Source of the DNA: Lactuca virosa
Taxonomy: Eukaryota > Streptophyta > Magnoliopsida > Asterales > Asteraceae
Direction of reading: 5' to 3'
DNA: 64,000 nucleotides
NCBI GenBank assembly: GCA_928212115.1
Contig: CAKMRJ010003334.1
Span: 342,201,721-342,265,720 of the forward strand
Part shown: in pieces, positions 1 to 9,972 of the stretch
Numbering within the stretch: position 1 is the stretch's first letter
How the letters are laid out: the number at the start of each line of letters is the position of its first letter
Program-made: the position numbers and the translations under genes
Notes under the pieces: model-generated
What the model saw: only the letters and a program-made list of their open reading frames with translations
Databases searched by the model: none
What the model was told of the DNA's origin: nothing

Positions 1-77
1 CCGAATGGTAGAATGTCCACTCGTAGTCCTGGGCAGCTTTGTCCTGAAGTTCATAGTAGGATTCATACCTGGTCCAT
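1..77 (-). pseudogene. Element H: integrase N-terminal remnant, cut by the window edge
   Basis: On the minus strand this stretch translates to a short piece resembling the start of the gypsy integrase core (MNFRTKLPRTTSGH-like, compared with MDFVTKLPRTKNGH in element B at about 29262-29310). It follows hairpin unit 1 directly, and protease debris lies on the other side of that unit. Reverse transcriptase and RNase H are therefore absent from H. The rest of the integrase and the 3' LTR would lie outside the window. Confidence is limited by the short length. Confidence 0.5.
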
Positions 78-258
78 CTGTCATTACCTCGTGTATACAA
101 GTCGTATATAATTAATATTAATAAGACGGTCGGATGTGCGACTCTGCCCCAGGTCCACAACCAAACAAGGAACAAGCGATAACGCGGAAAACACACATTC
201 TAAGTCCGTAGAATCTTAATTATATACTACTCTCACGTATACACTTAGTAGTGATAGG
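78..258 (-). repeat. Hairpin unit 1 (MITE-like stem-loop repeat) in element H
   Basis: Outer arms 78-89 and 247-258 are imperfectly complementary. Next are GTGTATAC (91-98) and GTATACAC (237-244), then an AT-rich stem (GTATATAATTAA with TTAATTATATAC). The conserved core CCACAACCAAACAAGGAACA is at 155-174. The unit sits between protease and integrase debris, where reverse transcriptase is missing. The strand given is that of the host element, whose sense strand reads the core as its complement. Confidence 0.8.
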
Positions 259-620
259 TTAACCGTATTCGTCCTTAGCCTCTATGCTTGAACTTGACCT
301 GTTGCACGAGTGGTGTTCCCGAAAGGTCTGCTGGGTATACATCGGAAAGGGTTTGGAGGGAAAAGTACTCCTCGCATGAGTACTTCGAGGTTTAGAATAC
401 GAGAGACAATTTTGAGGTCTATGACGGGTTTGTCGTTATGAGTAACGAGGGTTTCGTCACTCGTTCGGTTAAGGCGAGGGGTTTTCGCAGGACATGAACT
501 TGATATGGTGAGGACCACGCTAATCCATGTCAAATGACAACGTCGGACTCCTTATAGAAACAAGTGTTAAGTCGATTCGGAAGAAACATTTGATATAGCG
601 ATTGTGTATTCTGTGTATAC
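259..620 (-). pseudogene. Element H: protease C-terminal remnant
   Basis: Read on the minus strand, 260-560 aligns by eye at DNA level with the protease C-terminus of element C (about 41400-41790). Shared runs include the ATGGATT of the GMDWL motif, the ACCCTCG..TCAT stretch and the GAxCTTxCxGGxAxxACC stretch that encodes the DLPGIPP-like linker before reverse transcriptase. The reading frame is broken repeatedly. An open stretch at 282-533 is a product of this decay. After the linker the sequence passes into hairpin unit 1 instead of reverse transcriptase. Confidence 0.55.
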
Positions 621-652
621 TTGATAGTGCATTCTGTGTATACTTTCTAGTG
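609..652. repeat. Short tandem duplication of about 23 bp
   Basis: The string TTCTGTGTATACTT..TAGTGC occurs twice in succession within protease debris of element H. It looks like a local slippage duplication. Confidence 0.7.
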
Positions 653-775
653 CTTTCAGGTTTCTCCTAGTTATTACCACTGCAACATATTGTACTGCAA
701 TTAGCGAGTACTAGCAGTAAAAGTGTTCCGATAATTAGTGATGATACTTCATATTATGATCCTTATCAGGTCCCT

Positions 776-953
776 CTATGATCGCTTGGTGCATACAAGT
801 CATGCATAATTAAGATGAATAAGACGGTCGACTGAGTGACTCTGCCCTAAATCCACAACCAAACAACGAACATGAAATGAGCGGAATCACTCACTCTAAG
901 CCTGCAAAATCTTATTTATGCATAACCCTGATGTACACACTAAGCGATCATAG
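776..953 (-). repeat. Hairpin unit 2 inside the element H protease
   Basis: This unit has perfect 12-bp terminal arms, CTATGATCGCTT (776-787) and AAGCGATCATAG (942-953). An inner stem reads ATGCATAATTAAGAT against ATCTTATTTATGCAT (one mismatch), and TGAGTGA (833-839) pairs with TCACTCA (887-893). The core is at 853-872. It interrupts the N-terminal half of the protease, and the matching region of element C (about 41220-41400) lacks it. Confidence 0.85.
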
Positions 954-1079
954 CTCACATGTATGAATCCTTAGTTCTTATATGAATGTTGTGATTTGTT
1001 CGGACGAGTGAGTAATTTAAATTTTTAATTGGAATACTAAGTTTTAAAATTTTATTATTATTTAGAAAATGTACCGTTG

Positions 1080-2272
1080 TTCAAAGTTGGCTCAGGGACA
1101 GTCTCTCCTGCGGTGATCATCATTATTCGCCCCTCCCCGCCAGAGTTCTTCATTATTAGGCAGTCCCTCTTGTAGTGCCCCGTCTCACCACACCCACAAC
1201 AGGCCTGGTTTACTTCAACTCTGGGGAACTGGGAGATTGGTTGTGTCGACGCCCTATAGAAACGGGTAATGTGCCCCTTACTACGGCAATTCTTGCACTA
1301 CATCTCCCGGCAAGTTCCGGTGTGGTGGTAGTTACACTTACTACACTTCGGGAGAGTTCCAACGTATCGATTAACAGGCGCTGAAAGTGGTAGATGTTGT
1401 GGTAGCCTGTGCAGTAACTATCTGTTGTTCCTGCGAGGATTCCTGTGTTATTTGTCCTTCCTCTTGTTCCCCGACTTTCGTTTATAGTCTCCTCCCTTTG
1501 TTGGCTCAGGAACGGGGGCCACCACGCCATGGCGGACTCCATGGTCAATGAGTCTCTGGGCCAGGCATTTGGCGCTATCGAAGGCAGTTGGGTTGGAAGC
1601 CAGTACATTCCCTTGAATCTGGGGAGATAAATGCCAGATGTACTTCTCTATCTTTTTACTCTCCGGGGTAACCATCCCGGGGCACAATGCTACCAGGTAA
1701 CTAAACCTGTCAGTGTAGGCTACTATGTCTGAGCCTTCCATGGTAAGGTTCCACAGCTCATGCTCCAACTTTTGTATTTCGCCTCTTGGGCAATACTCTT
1801 CCATCATCATCTCTTTCAGGTTCTCCCAGCCCATTGAGTTAGCCACTAATAAGGTTAGTGACTTAACATGGACATTCCACCATGTTAGGGCTCTGTCGGA
1901 GAAGGTGCAGGCAGCAAACCTCACTTTTCTCCCTTCTGGGCACGTGCAGATTTCGAAAATTGAATCTGTTTTCTCGAACCATTGCATTAGAGAAATGACT
2001 CCCCCATCTCCATTTAAGGATTTGGGTTTGCAGTTCATGAAGTCCTTGTACGAACACTCCCGTGGGTGTCCGAGGGTAACTCAGGGGTTAGTTAGGTGGG
2101 CACCGCTACCAGATCCACTGGTACCACTTGCGTGGATTTGAGTTATAGAGGCTGTCGTTGCGGCTGTTACTGCTGCCTGGAAAACAGCAGGACCGTATTT
2201 TGGTGGTGGAGGCGGTGGTGGATTTTCTATTGTGTTGTTGACTACGCACCTTATAGGTCTACCGCGAGGCAT
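1080..2272 (-). pseudogene. gag: Element H gag (capsid plus two zinc knuckles), broken
   Basis: Translation starts at ATG 2272 with MPRGRP and a run of seven prolines near residue 20. After a stop near 2081 another frame continues from about 2060. The region 2038-1448 (196 residues) is an open Retrotrans_gag-type capsid domain, including RALTWWN and YTDRFSYLVALCPG. Farther on, 1447-1080 encodes two cysteine-histidine arrays, CSKCNYHHTGTC..CKNC and CGCGETGHYKRDC. The second is a classic CX2CX4HX4C knuckle. A TAG lies between the two halves of the first array. Unlike the gag of A and C, this copy keeps the capsid core. After the knuckles the start of protease (NNGTF) is visible and then decays. 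Confidence 0.75.
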
Positions 2273-2787
2273 CTTTTTTCTATAACGTTTACAAGATGAT
2301 ACGGTGATAAGTCTATAGTAGTGGTTATAAGACGGGTGTTGATTAAACTAAGTTATCCTAGTTCTGAGTGTATCATGTTCCGACTTTCATAGTGTTCTAA
2401 AAACAATCCATAATGGAAGTCTATATAAAATAAACTTATGAATTAGTAGTGACTACCCTCGAATGAATTTCTGTGAATTGTATAACTGTTACTAGTTGTT
2501 ACGAAAGATGAAATAAACCTAACACATAGTGTGAGTAGTGTACTCACTAACTCACAAGGATATATTAGTTTATTAGTTATTAGTGTGACGCATAAGATGT
2601 TTGGTCTCTTTGGCTGATCTCTTCTCATAATCCTCCTTATGAATCTCTTCTTGTTCCTCCTTGACTCCTCTGCTGACTGTTATGATGGCGTGGTTACATC
2701 TATCTAGGTTTGTCGTGCGAGAATAGGAGTGTCTAAAGAATCTATGAGATTAAGTGAAACATTATGGGGTGATCCTTACCGGGTGCT

Positions 2788-2971
2788 TCTATAATCACGC
2801 AGTGTATACAAGTTGTATATAATTTAAGATTAAATAGACCTTCGAATAAGTGACCCTACTCCAAAACCACAACCAAACAAGGAACAGGAAGCAGAGCGTA
2901 GATCACCAATTCTAAGTCTATAAAATCTCAATTATATAAAATCCTAGGAGTATACACTCCGAAATTATAGA
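2788..2971 (-). repeat. Hairpin unit 3 in the element H leader
   Basis: Terminal arms TCTATAAT (2788-2795) and ATTATAGA (2964-2971) are perfect. GTGTATAC (2802-2809) pairs with GTATACAC (2950-2957), and TATATAATT pairs with AATTATATA. The core is at 2867-2886. The leaders of A and C lack this block. Confidence 0.8.
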
Positions 2972-3470
2972 CCTACCAGTAAGTGTCTTTTAATTTTCAC
3001 AAAAAGTTATTTATAGTGCCTAAAATACTCCTCTAGTATTTTAATGGTATGAACTTGGTAAGTTTTAAACTTGTTGTTATCTTATAGTATCATAAAATAC
3101 TCCTATAGTATTTTAACTTTATGTTTTGTTCTAGAGATCCTTTGTATATAGAGTTAGGTAAGTTTTAAGCCTGTTGCAACACCACATCACTCCCAAACAC
3201 ATGTTGGTCGTATCTCAAATAAATATAGTTGATCAGTCTATATTTATCCCAGATATGATTACATAACTGTCCAGGTTTGACCGTAGTGTCCAACATTTAA
3301 ATACTTATGTTTTGTTCTTCTTGTGATACATGTTCTAGTATGTATATATGTATGTATGTATACTTTTATTTTAAAAGTATAACTCTTGGTCAGAGTGTTT
3401 TTATCCCATTGTATTTATAGTTGTATATCTTTTATGTGTTGATATACTAGCTCAGTTCACTATAAACAAT

Positions 3471-3484
3471 GCTCTGATACCAAT
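3471..3484 (-). other. Element H primer-binding site
   Basis: On the minus strand ATTGGTATCAGAGC follows the LTR end. It matches the 3' end of plant initiator methionine tRNA, as in most plant gypsy elements. Confidence 0.85.
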
Positions 3485-3904
3485 CTATCACACCCCCAAA
3501 CCGAGATGGCGGAAACATTCGGGGGCGGAGGATGTCATGTTCAGTATCACAACAAATGTAGAATAGTAAAACAAGCAACAACATCCATTGCATTAATATT
3601 AAGGTGTTTACATTGTATTCAAATCACATATGATTGACTCCAAAAGTAAGTAGCAAAACAAGACTTGTAGCTATTATGCTCCGTCTTCTAGAACCCGGCG
3701 CGTGTACCTGTCTACTAGTTTCCTGAGAATACAAGTGATTTTGAAAGTGTATCAACATTTAAGTTGGTGAGTTCATAAGTATTTTGTTTTAGAAAGCATG
3801 TTCTTTGTTCCTCGAAGACCTTTGTATGTTCCTCCTGAAAATCCAATATTTTCTAATGTAATCTAAAGTAAGAAAAATGTGACCCTTTAGTTCCTTCTAC
3901 AATC

Positions 3905-4068
3905 ACCTAGTAGATACATGTTATATACAATACAGATCGAACAGACAATCGATTGTGTGGTTCTGCCCTAAGCCACAACCAAACAAGGAACAGGAAATGA
4001 GGTGGAATCCACACATTCCACTGTTTGTCGGATCTACATTGTATGTAACCCGGGCATATACACTAGGT
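3905..4068 (-). repeat. Hairpin unit 4 in the H LTR
   Basis: Outer ACCTAGT (3905-3911) pairs with ACTAGGT (4062-4068). An inner stem has TATATACAATACAGATC opposite GATCTACATTGTATGTA with few mismatches. TGTGTGG (3954-3960) pairs with CCACACA (4009-4015). The core is at 3973-3992. The stem sequences differ from the other units but remain complementary. Confidence 0.8.
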
Positions 4069-4268
4069 AAATACAAAGTTAACGGTGTTGGTCCTTTTTG
4101 TGTGACATCTACATTGTACTTAGAAAGTAATGTAATATTGTTGTATTTGTATGCAGTTCTTTGTGTATGTATGTACTTAGTTAAACGTTCCATCTGAAAA
4201 GTATGTTTTTGTACTAGAAAATAGTATGTTGTACTTGTATCTTATGACCCGACCCATACCTGTTTCCC

Positions 4269-4291
4269 CTATGATTACATAGTGTATACGG

Positions 4292-4350
<59 letters not shown>

Positions 4351-4497
4351 CCAAGATTGAATAGATAGTAGACTGTGTGAATCTGCTCTAAGCCCACAAC
4401 CAAACAAGGAACAAGAAGTGAAACGGAAAGCACATATTCTACTACCTACCGGATCCTATTAATATACAACCCTGATGTATAAACCAAGGAATCATAG
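4269..4497 (-). repeat. Hairpin unit 5 in the H LTR, expanded by a TA tract
   Basis: Outer CTATGATT (4269-4276) pairs with AATCATAG (4490-4497). One stem arm has grown into a TA microsatellite (about 4296-4348). The core is at 4394-4413. The matching region of A's LTR lacks the unit. Confidence 0.75.
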
Positions 4498-4719
4498 AGT
4501 TAGCATTATAGGCCCCTTCTAAACTATATGTTCATGTTATTAGAAAAGTTGTGTGGTGTAGTTCTATTGTTTAGTAAAACTACTTGAAGTTATGTAAATC
4601 CCATAATCTAAACGCCTTAGTTGATACCATTGTGAGTTTCATATAACCATACTTAATTGGACCGGATAAAAACACGACGTGTTGTAGGCGTCGAAAAAGT
4701 TATGGCGTTTGTCACCCGT

Positions 4720-4800
4720 AGACCTACCGGTCCCAACTGTAGCTAACAGCTAAGGTGCGGGATTGTCAGTCCCGTATAGATCTATACACAAACTCACGCT
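4720..4800 (-). promoter_or_regulatory. Conserved structured LTR module (H copy)
   Basis: This stretch contains the palindrome TATAGATCTATA (4775-4786) and the inverted repeat GGGATTG-T-CAGTCCC (4759-4773), then a TAGCTAACAGCT tract. The same order recurs in A's LTRs (21846 and 38370 onward) and C's LTR (44572 onward), although the surrounding LTR sequence is much more diverged. The function is unknown. Confidence 0.6.
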
Positions 4801-5204
4801 CTCCCTCCAGGACACTCTGGTTATAATATATAAGACCTAGAAACTTGTACCCAGATGGGTACGACCAAGTAGTACCTCACAACTCTATATAACTAGACAC
4901 GAAGAGAATACTAACGTTCTTTTGTACTTGAAAATGTATGAATCACATTGTACTAGTAGTGTAAAATAATTATAATTTAAATAATCATTTTAGTATGATA
5001 TTCCTGACTTAGTAAAATAGTATTAGTGTTTCCTAAACTATACCTATTATAGTTTATATGTATGTTATGTACGCAATGAAAATCTTAGTAATTTAACAGT
5101 TTATATAACAAAATAAAATAATTTGAGAAAGATACCTATTACTCAACATGTTTACAAAAGGGGTTTAAGCTTTATTTAAATAAGTTTCATGTTCAATATA
5201 TATA

Positions 5205-5323
5205 TAAAACATATATAATTGAGATCAAACAGGCAGTCGAACAAATGGTTCAAACCCTAGTCCACAACCAGACAAGGAACAGGAGATAAGGTGGAAACAC
5301 AAGTGTGTGTCTGTTGGATCTTC

Positions 5324-5394
<71 letters not shown>

Positions 5395-5400
5395 ATGTAT
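5205..5400 (-). repeat. Hairpin unit 6 in the H LTR, with a TA tract
   Basis: The core is at 5262-5281 (one change). The stem ATATATAATTGAGATC pairs imperfectly with GGATCTTCATTATATAT, whose AT part has expanded into a TA microsatellite (about 5325-5391). The outer arms are less clear than in other units. Confidence 0.65.
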
Positions 5401-6080
5401 TTTGGAAAATAAAAGTATAAAACAATTTTAAGTAGTTTGAAAACACTTTTTAAAATAGTTTAAATAAGTTGAAATAGCTTGAAATGTTTAACACAAGATT
5501 TCATTGTGTTTTTACTTGTATTCCCCCCCCCCCCCCTTAAAAATTTGAAATATAGTAAAAACATAGGGGTATGAACTCACCTTATGTGAGTGATTCGATA
5601 GAAGGTTGGATATAGGATGTTATTTCCACAAGTTAAGTCCCGCAACAACACTGAGTCCTAAAAGCATTTCACGTAATATATAGGTATACAGTTGGTGAAT
5701 ATATAGCAAGTATGTTAAGGAAGTAGCCTAATTTGTAAGTTTCACTTACAAATAAGAGTGTTAGAAGTAAATTTGTGAGGCTGCAAGGTGTTTTCGGCCA
5801 GCCCTTGGGTTTTTGGCCATATGAAGATCTTGGTGATGTTCTTCGTGTTCTTGGTCAAACCAAGAAGATTCAAGGGTTCGGCGGAAGATCACAAAAAAGG
5901 AAGGTGATATCTTGATGAAATGAAGAACACTTGATGTTCTAAGCAAGATCCGAAGGAGATTCAAAGGATTTTGGATGGTACTTGAGAGAGAAAAGGGGGT
6001 TTTCGGTTGGTGTTCTTGAGAGAATAGATAGTGTTTTCGGTTAGATGTAGAAGAAGTGGGAGTATGTTTTCGGTCCATGC

Positions 6081-6088
6081 TATTTATA
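6081..6088 (-). promoter_or_regulatory. TATA box of the H LTR
   Basis: TATAAATA on the minus strand lies near the start of the LTR. Inverted motifs based on CCGAAAA and TTTTCGG (6218-6235, and several between 6000 and 6240) surround it. Placement is by sequence alone. Confidence 0.5.
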
Positions 6089-6401
6089 GCAAGAAACTAA
6101 CGAGAAGTGACACATACGTGGGAATGCGAACCGAGGGGATAAGACCGAGGGTTCTCGGCTGCGAACCGTTTGCGATCCGAAGGAAACGGTCAGATGTGAG
6201 GGTTTGCAGCCCTGACCGAAAACTCGTTTTCGGTCCGAGGCAAGTGATTGCGAGACTTCTCAGTATTCATAGGAAAGGCATATTTTGATTTCAATAACAC
6301 TTTTACACTATCACCTAATTATAATAACGGTTTAATCAAATGGTTTCTAGTATCCTGGCTGCTGTTGACTTTTTGTTGAACTGAAATAACGGGTTGTCAC
6401 A

Positions 6402-7497
6402 AATACCACCTCCCCCAATTCCAAATCATGAGTAGGGTAATTCGCCTCATGAGGCTCAACCGCCTTGAGGCATAAGCAATCACATGCCCCCTCTACATCT
6501 GAACAACTCCCAATCCTGAAATAGAAGCGTTGAAATACACTACAAAATCATCTAATCCTTCGGGTAGTGCAAGAATCGAGGCCTCGCATAATCTCTGTCT
6601 CAAGGTCTTGAAAGTCGATTGCTGATCTGGACCCCACCGAAAGATCGTACTTTTCTTGGTCAAACGGGTCAAAGGTATGACGATCTTGGAGAAATCCAGA
6701 ATAAATCTCCTATAGTACCCCGCTAGACCCAAGAAACTACAAATCTTGGATGCGTTCTTCGTAACCTCCCAACGCATTACCACCTCAATCTTGGTTGGAT
6801 CTACCAAAATACCCTCTTGGTTGATGATGTACCCCGGATACTGAACCTCTTGTAACCAAAAATCGTATTTGGAGAATTTGGCATAAAGCCTCTCCCTCCT
6901 CAAGGTCTCCAACACCTCCCTCAAATGATGCTCGTGCTGCTCTTTGGTATTAGAATAGACCAAAATATCATCAATGAAAACAATCACAGACCGATCCAAC
7001 ATTGGTCTGCAAACCCGGTTCATGAGATCCATGAACGATGCTGAAGCATTAGTGAGTCCAAATGGCATCACCACAAACTCGTAATGACCATAATGAGTTT
7101 TGAACGCCGTCTTCAGTATGTCTTCGTACTTGATCCTCATCTGATGATACCCTGACCAAAGATCAATCTTGGAAAACCAAGATGCACCTTGAAGCTGATC
7201 GAACAAATCATCAATCCTTGGAAGCGGATAACGGTTCTTCACTGTTAGCTTGTTCAACTCCTGATAATCAATACACATCCTGTGTGACCCATCCTTCTTT
7301 TTCACGAATAGGATCGATGCTCCCCACGGGGAACTGCTCGGACGAATGAATCCCCGGTCTAGCAGCTCCTGAAGCTGCGTAGACAACTCCTGCATCTTAG
7401 GCAGAGCTAGATGATACGGTGCCTTGGCTATCGGAGCCGCACCAGACACTAAATCGATACGGAATTCCACTTTCCTCTCGGGAGGAACCCCAGGCAA
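6402..7497 (-). pseudogene. pol: Element G reverse transcriptase and RNase H start, cut by H
   Basis: An open frame of 334 residues (7497-6493) encodes a gypsy reverse transcriptase. It includes IDLWSGYHQMRI, the VVMPFGLTNA block, the active site FIDDILVYS, and LGLAGYYRRFI in the connection domain. RNase H begins with a changed DAS motif (FNASISGLG) and a stop at 6493. Similarity continues to about 6402 (LELG..VVF), where element H's LTR interrupts the domain. The rest of RNase H, integrase and the 3' LTR are not in this window. A single TAG at 7501-7503 separates this frame from the protease. Among the gypsy copies here this pol is the least damaged. Confidence 0.85.
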
Positions 7498-7500
7498 TTC

Positions 7501-8024
7501 CTATAGAAATACATCAGGAAAATCTCGCACAATCGGTACCCTGCCTATATCTGGAGTGGCCTCCACCCTCGCATCCGAAATATAAGCCAAAAATCCAGAA
7601 CAACCCTGCTGAAGGATTCTCCTACCCCTCGCAGCCGAACAGAGAGCTGGCCCATGCGAGGCTCTCTCTCCATGAATAACCAGTTCTCCCCTACTTGGGA
7701 TTCGAAATCTCACCAACTGACATTCACAATCTATCATGGCCCTATTGGCCCCCAACCAATCCATCCCGATGATCACCATCAACCCACGCAAAGGAATCAA
7801 AACCAAATCGATAGGAAACCTCTCCTTGAACATATTTAGAACACTCCTCCAAAATACCCTTGCAGCGCTCACGGTGCAGTCATCTGCAATCGCCACCTCG
7901 AGTCGGGAGTCCAAAGTCCTCGGAGCATCTCGAAACTTCTTGATGAGCACAAGAGATACAAATGATCGGGTAGCCGCCGAATCAAAAAGAATCTGAGCCA
8001 ACAAACCATTGGCCAAGAAGGACC
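7501..8024 (-). CDS. pro: Element G aspartic protease
   Basis: The frame runs from the proposed 3' splice site at 8024 and reads SFLANGLLAQILFDSAATRSFVS. The active site is DSA where DSG is usual for retroviral-type aspartic proteases, so activity is doubtful. The flap-side motif IIGMDWL follows about 90 residues later. The frame ends at a TAG after FPDVFL, just before reverse transcriptase. No ATG fits the start; the region is expected to be made as part of a gag-pol polyprotein. See the intron-like insert at 8025-8089. Confidence 0.7.
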
Positions 8025-8089
8025 CTACATAAGATCATAACAACACAAGCATAACAATAAAATAAACAAGACGGAAATAGATCACATAC
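8025..8089 (-). other. 65-bp GT-AG intron-like insert at the gag/protease junction
   Basis: On the minus strand the gag frame reads ..DVVTG into GTATGTGATC, which brings a TGA stop. The insert ends TTATGTAG before GGTCCTTC. Removing exactly 8089-8025 joins ACTG to GGTCC in frame and gives VVTG-SFLANG, matching the uninterrupted SGTFLVNG of element B at the same point (about 26998-27024). The insert is AT-rich and its length lies near the lower limit for plant introns. Confidence 0.6.
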
Positions 8090-9265
8090 CAGTCACGACG
8101 TCTGGCGCTGCTCGGGCCTCCTTCGTAGTCAGCTGAAATGCACGGCTCTTCACCGCGGGATCTTCCGACTTAACCGGGCGGCCATCGGTAATCCTCATTG
8201 TGGCGGGCGCAGGCGCCACCACTGCTCCTCCTCCTCTAACCATCTTCAGATAATCAGCCTTTTTATGACCTGTCTGGTTGTAGTGGAAACAAATCAAGCT
8301 CTTCTTGGGGCAATCCCTGCTCATATGGCCCGGCTGGCCACAAGCATAACATGTCGAGCCTGCTGCTCGACAGGCTCCACTGTGCTGCTTACCGCACTTG
8401 GCACATCGGCCATGGCCTTGCTGACCCCTGCTGGGAGGATCGGAGGTATTAGGATTCTTAGCCTGACCCACATCCACCTGAACCTGCTCCGGCTTCTGCT
8501 TCGTGCAGAGCTCTAACTTAATTTCTCATTCCCAGGCCTTATCCACCATGTCATTCAGGGTCTTGCACCCCGAAAAGCTCACAAACTGCCGGATATCATC
8601 CCTCAGCATGGAATGATACATCTTCTTCTTCATCTCCTCATCTGCAGCGTACTGCGAGACCAATAGTGCGCTCTCCCAAAACTTGGTAGTGATCTCCGCC
8701 ACATTCTTAAAAGTCTGCTGCAAATCGTGGAACTCGCTCACCAAACGCTGCACCTCAATGGACGGTGCAAACTCCTGATCAAATCTCCTCACAAACTCCT
8801 CCCAAGACATCTCAGCCACACCCACTTATACCACCTCACATGTAACCTCCTCCTACCAGTCTCGTGTTCGATCCCTCAACATACAAGATGCAAACCCCAC
8901 CTTTTCCGCCTCGGGACAAAAGCTCGTGAGCTGGGCATTCTCCATGTCTGCCACCCAGCGTCGACTAGTGATGGGATACCTGACCCCAAAGAACTCAGGC
9001 GCTCCACATGCCTTAAACTCCCTGAACGAGGGAGCTCGGTCCCCAATCTGGCCTGCAGCAATCTCGGCTCGGAAAGACCTAAGCCGCTCCTCCATGATCT
9101 CCATGATGCCCTCCTTGACGGTACCAAAGATCACGGGGTAGTGTCAACAATGCCACAAGTAACCTCAGCCGCGATAAGATCGCGCAACCTCTCATCAATG
9201 GGCTCTACACTAGAGCCAGAACCTGATCCTGATCCTGAACCTGAACCCCGCGTGATCATCACCAT
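8090..9265 (-). pseudogene. gag: Element G gag with zinc knuckles, broken
   Basis: The start is ATG 9265, with a glycine-serine repeat near the N-terminus (RGSGSGSGSGSG). A one-base frameshift lies at about 9134. TAG at 8853-8855, TAA near 8827 and TGA at about 8526 break the frame. The capsid region is recognisable (GTVKEGIMEIMEER, MSWEEFVRRFDQEFAP). The C-terminal part 8477-8090 is open and carries three cysteine-rich arrays: CAKCGKQHSGAC, the full knuckle CYACGQPGHMSRDC, and a degenerate CFHYNQTGHKKADY. The order fits Tekay-like gypsy gag. It ends in VVTG at the intron-like insert. Confidence 0.8.
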
Positions 9266-9954
9266 CCTCAACTGAAAATATCACAAATAACAATGATAAG
9301 GAATCCGAAAGGGATTCCTCCTAACTGGACTCCTAAGATCTATCAGATCTGTCATTGATTCGGGTACAGGTCCTTTACTTTCAGTAGTACGGGCCCAATA
9401 CTACTTTCCACGCCTACATGTACCTTCCCCAAGGTCATACCTGATATCCCTAAATCATCCAACCACAAATCATGACCCATAAACACAACACTAACTCAGA
9501 TCCTAGACTATTCTAGGATTCTCAATCCTCATCAAGCCAGAAACTCAAATCAATCATAGTAGGTTTCCCTATGCATCCAAGTTATACACAAAGAGAATCA
9601 CATAGACTGTCAAATAAAGCTTCTACCCTAAACCACAACCAAACAAGGAACATGAATAAGGCAGATTCCCTCATTCTAGGGCTATGCAATCCTAAGCATG
9701 TACAACTTCGAAAGCATACACTTAGCAAATAATCCATTCAACATCAATTTCCATATATACTATAGCATGGATAAAACATTGGGAACACTTACTTGAGCTC
9801 GGCCGTTTACGCGCATTGCACTCTCCCATTTTTCTTACAAAAATCGTTTTCAGGAAAAAAATTTAACTTTTGGTTTCTTTTTGAAAAACATTTTTTACCA
9901 TTTCCTCAGTTTGAGTTCTGACACACCCAAGAGTGTGCTTGGATCTCTCAAACC
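9266..9954 (-). other. Element G leader
   Basis: This is non-coding sequence between primer-binding site and gag. It holds hairpin unit 7 (9570-9718); nothing else is recognised. Confidence 0.6.
9570..9718 (-). repeat. Hairpin unit 7 in the element G leader
   Basis: TATGC (9570-9574) pairs with GCATA (9714-9718), and AAGTTATACA pairs with TGTACAACTT. The core is at 9633-9652. This copy is in a different gypsy family from units 1-6 but has the same orientation relative to its host. Confidence 0.7.
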
Positions 9955-9971
9955 AAGGCTCTAATACCAAG
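9955..9971 (-). other. Element G primer-binding site
   Basis: On the minus strand ACTTGGTATTAGAGCC follows the LTR end, an initiator-methionine-tRNA-type site with one change. Confidence 0.75.
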
Positions 9972-9972
9972 T

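Larger units (their letters stand above)
2273..3485 (-). other. Element H leader between primer-binding site and gag
   Basis: No intact gene is present. The part next to the LTR (about 3480-2990) is homologous to the leaders of A (22725-22953 plus 32604-32790) and C (39640-40080). In H a block of about 380 bp holding hairpin unit 3 interrupts it. Decayed sequence matching the small leader ORF of A and C is faintly visible near 2640-2760. Confidence 0.65.
3486..6401 (-). repeat. Element H 5' LTR, about 2.9 kb
   Basis: The LTR begins on the minus strand with TGTGACAACCCG (6401 downward) and ends in GGTTTGGGGGTGTGATA beside the primer-binding site; the usual final CA is mutated to TA. The same end style occurs in LTRs of A and C. 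The outer end interrupts G's RNase H sequence. The LTR contains hairpin units 4-6, two TA tracts, a run of 15 C (5524-5538) and the conserved TATAGATCTATA module. It is longer than A's LTR largely because of the hairpin units. Confidence 0.85.

Noticed and set aside
1210..1608. 132-residue minus-strand frame overlapping H gag zinc knuckles
   Set aside because: Different frame from the recognisable CCHC arrays, with no family resemblance; a shadow of gag.
4290..4350. Open frames of alternating Tyr-Ile over TA tracts (also at 5325, 20289, 36807, 43602)
   Set aside because: They are translations of TA microsatellites, not genes.
8727..9275. 182-residue plus-strand frame opposite G gag
   Set aside because: Antisense to a clear gag domain; composition follows the codons of the opposite strand.
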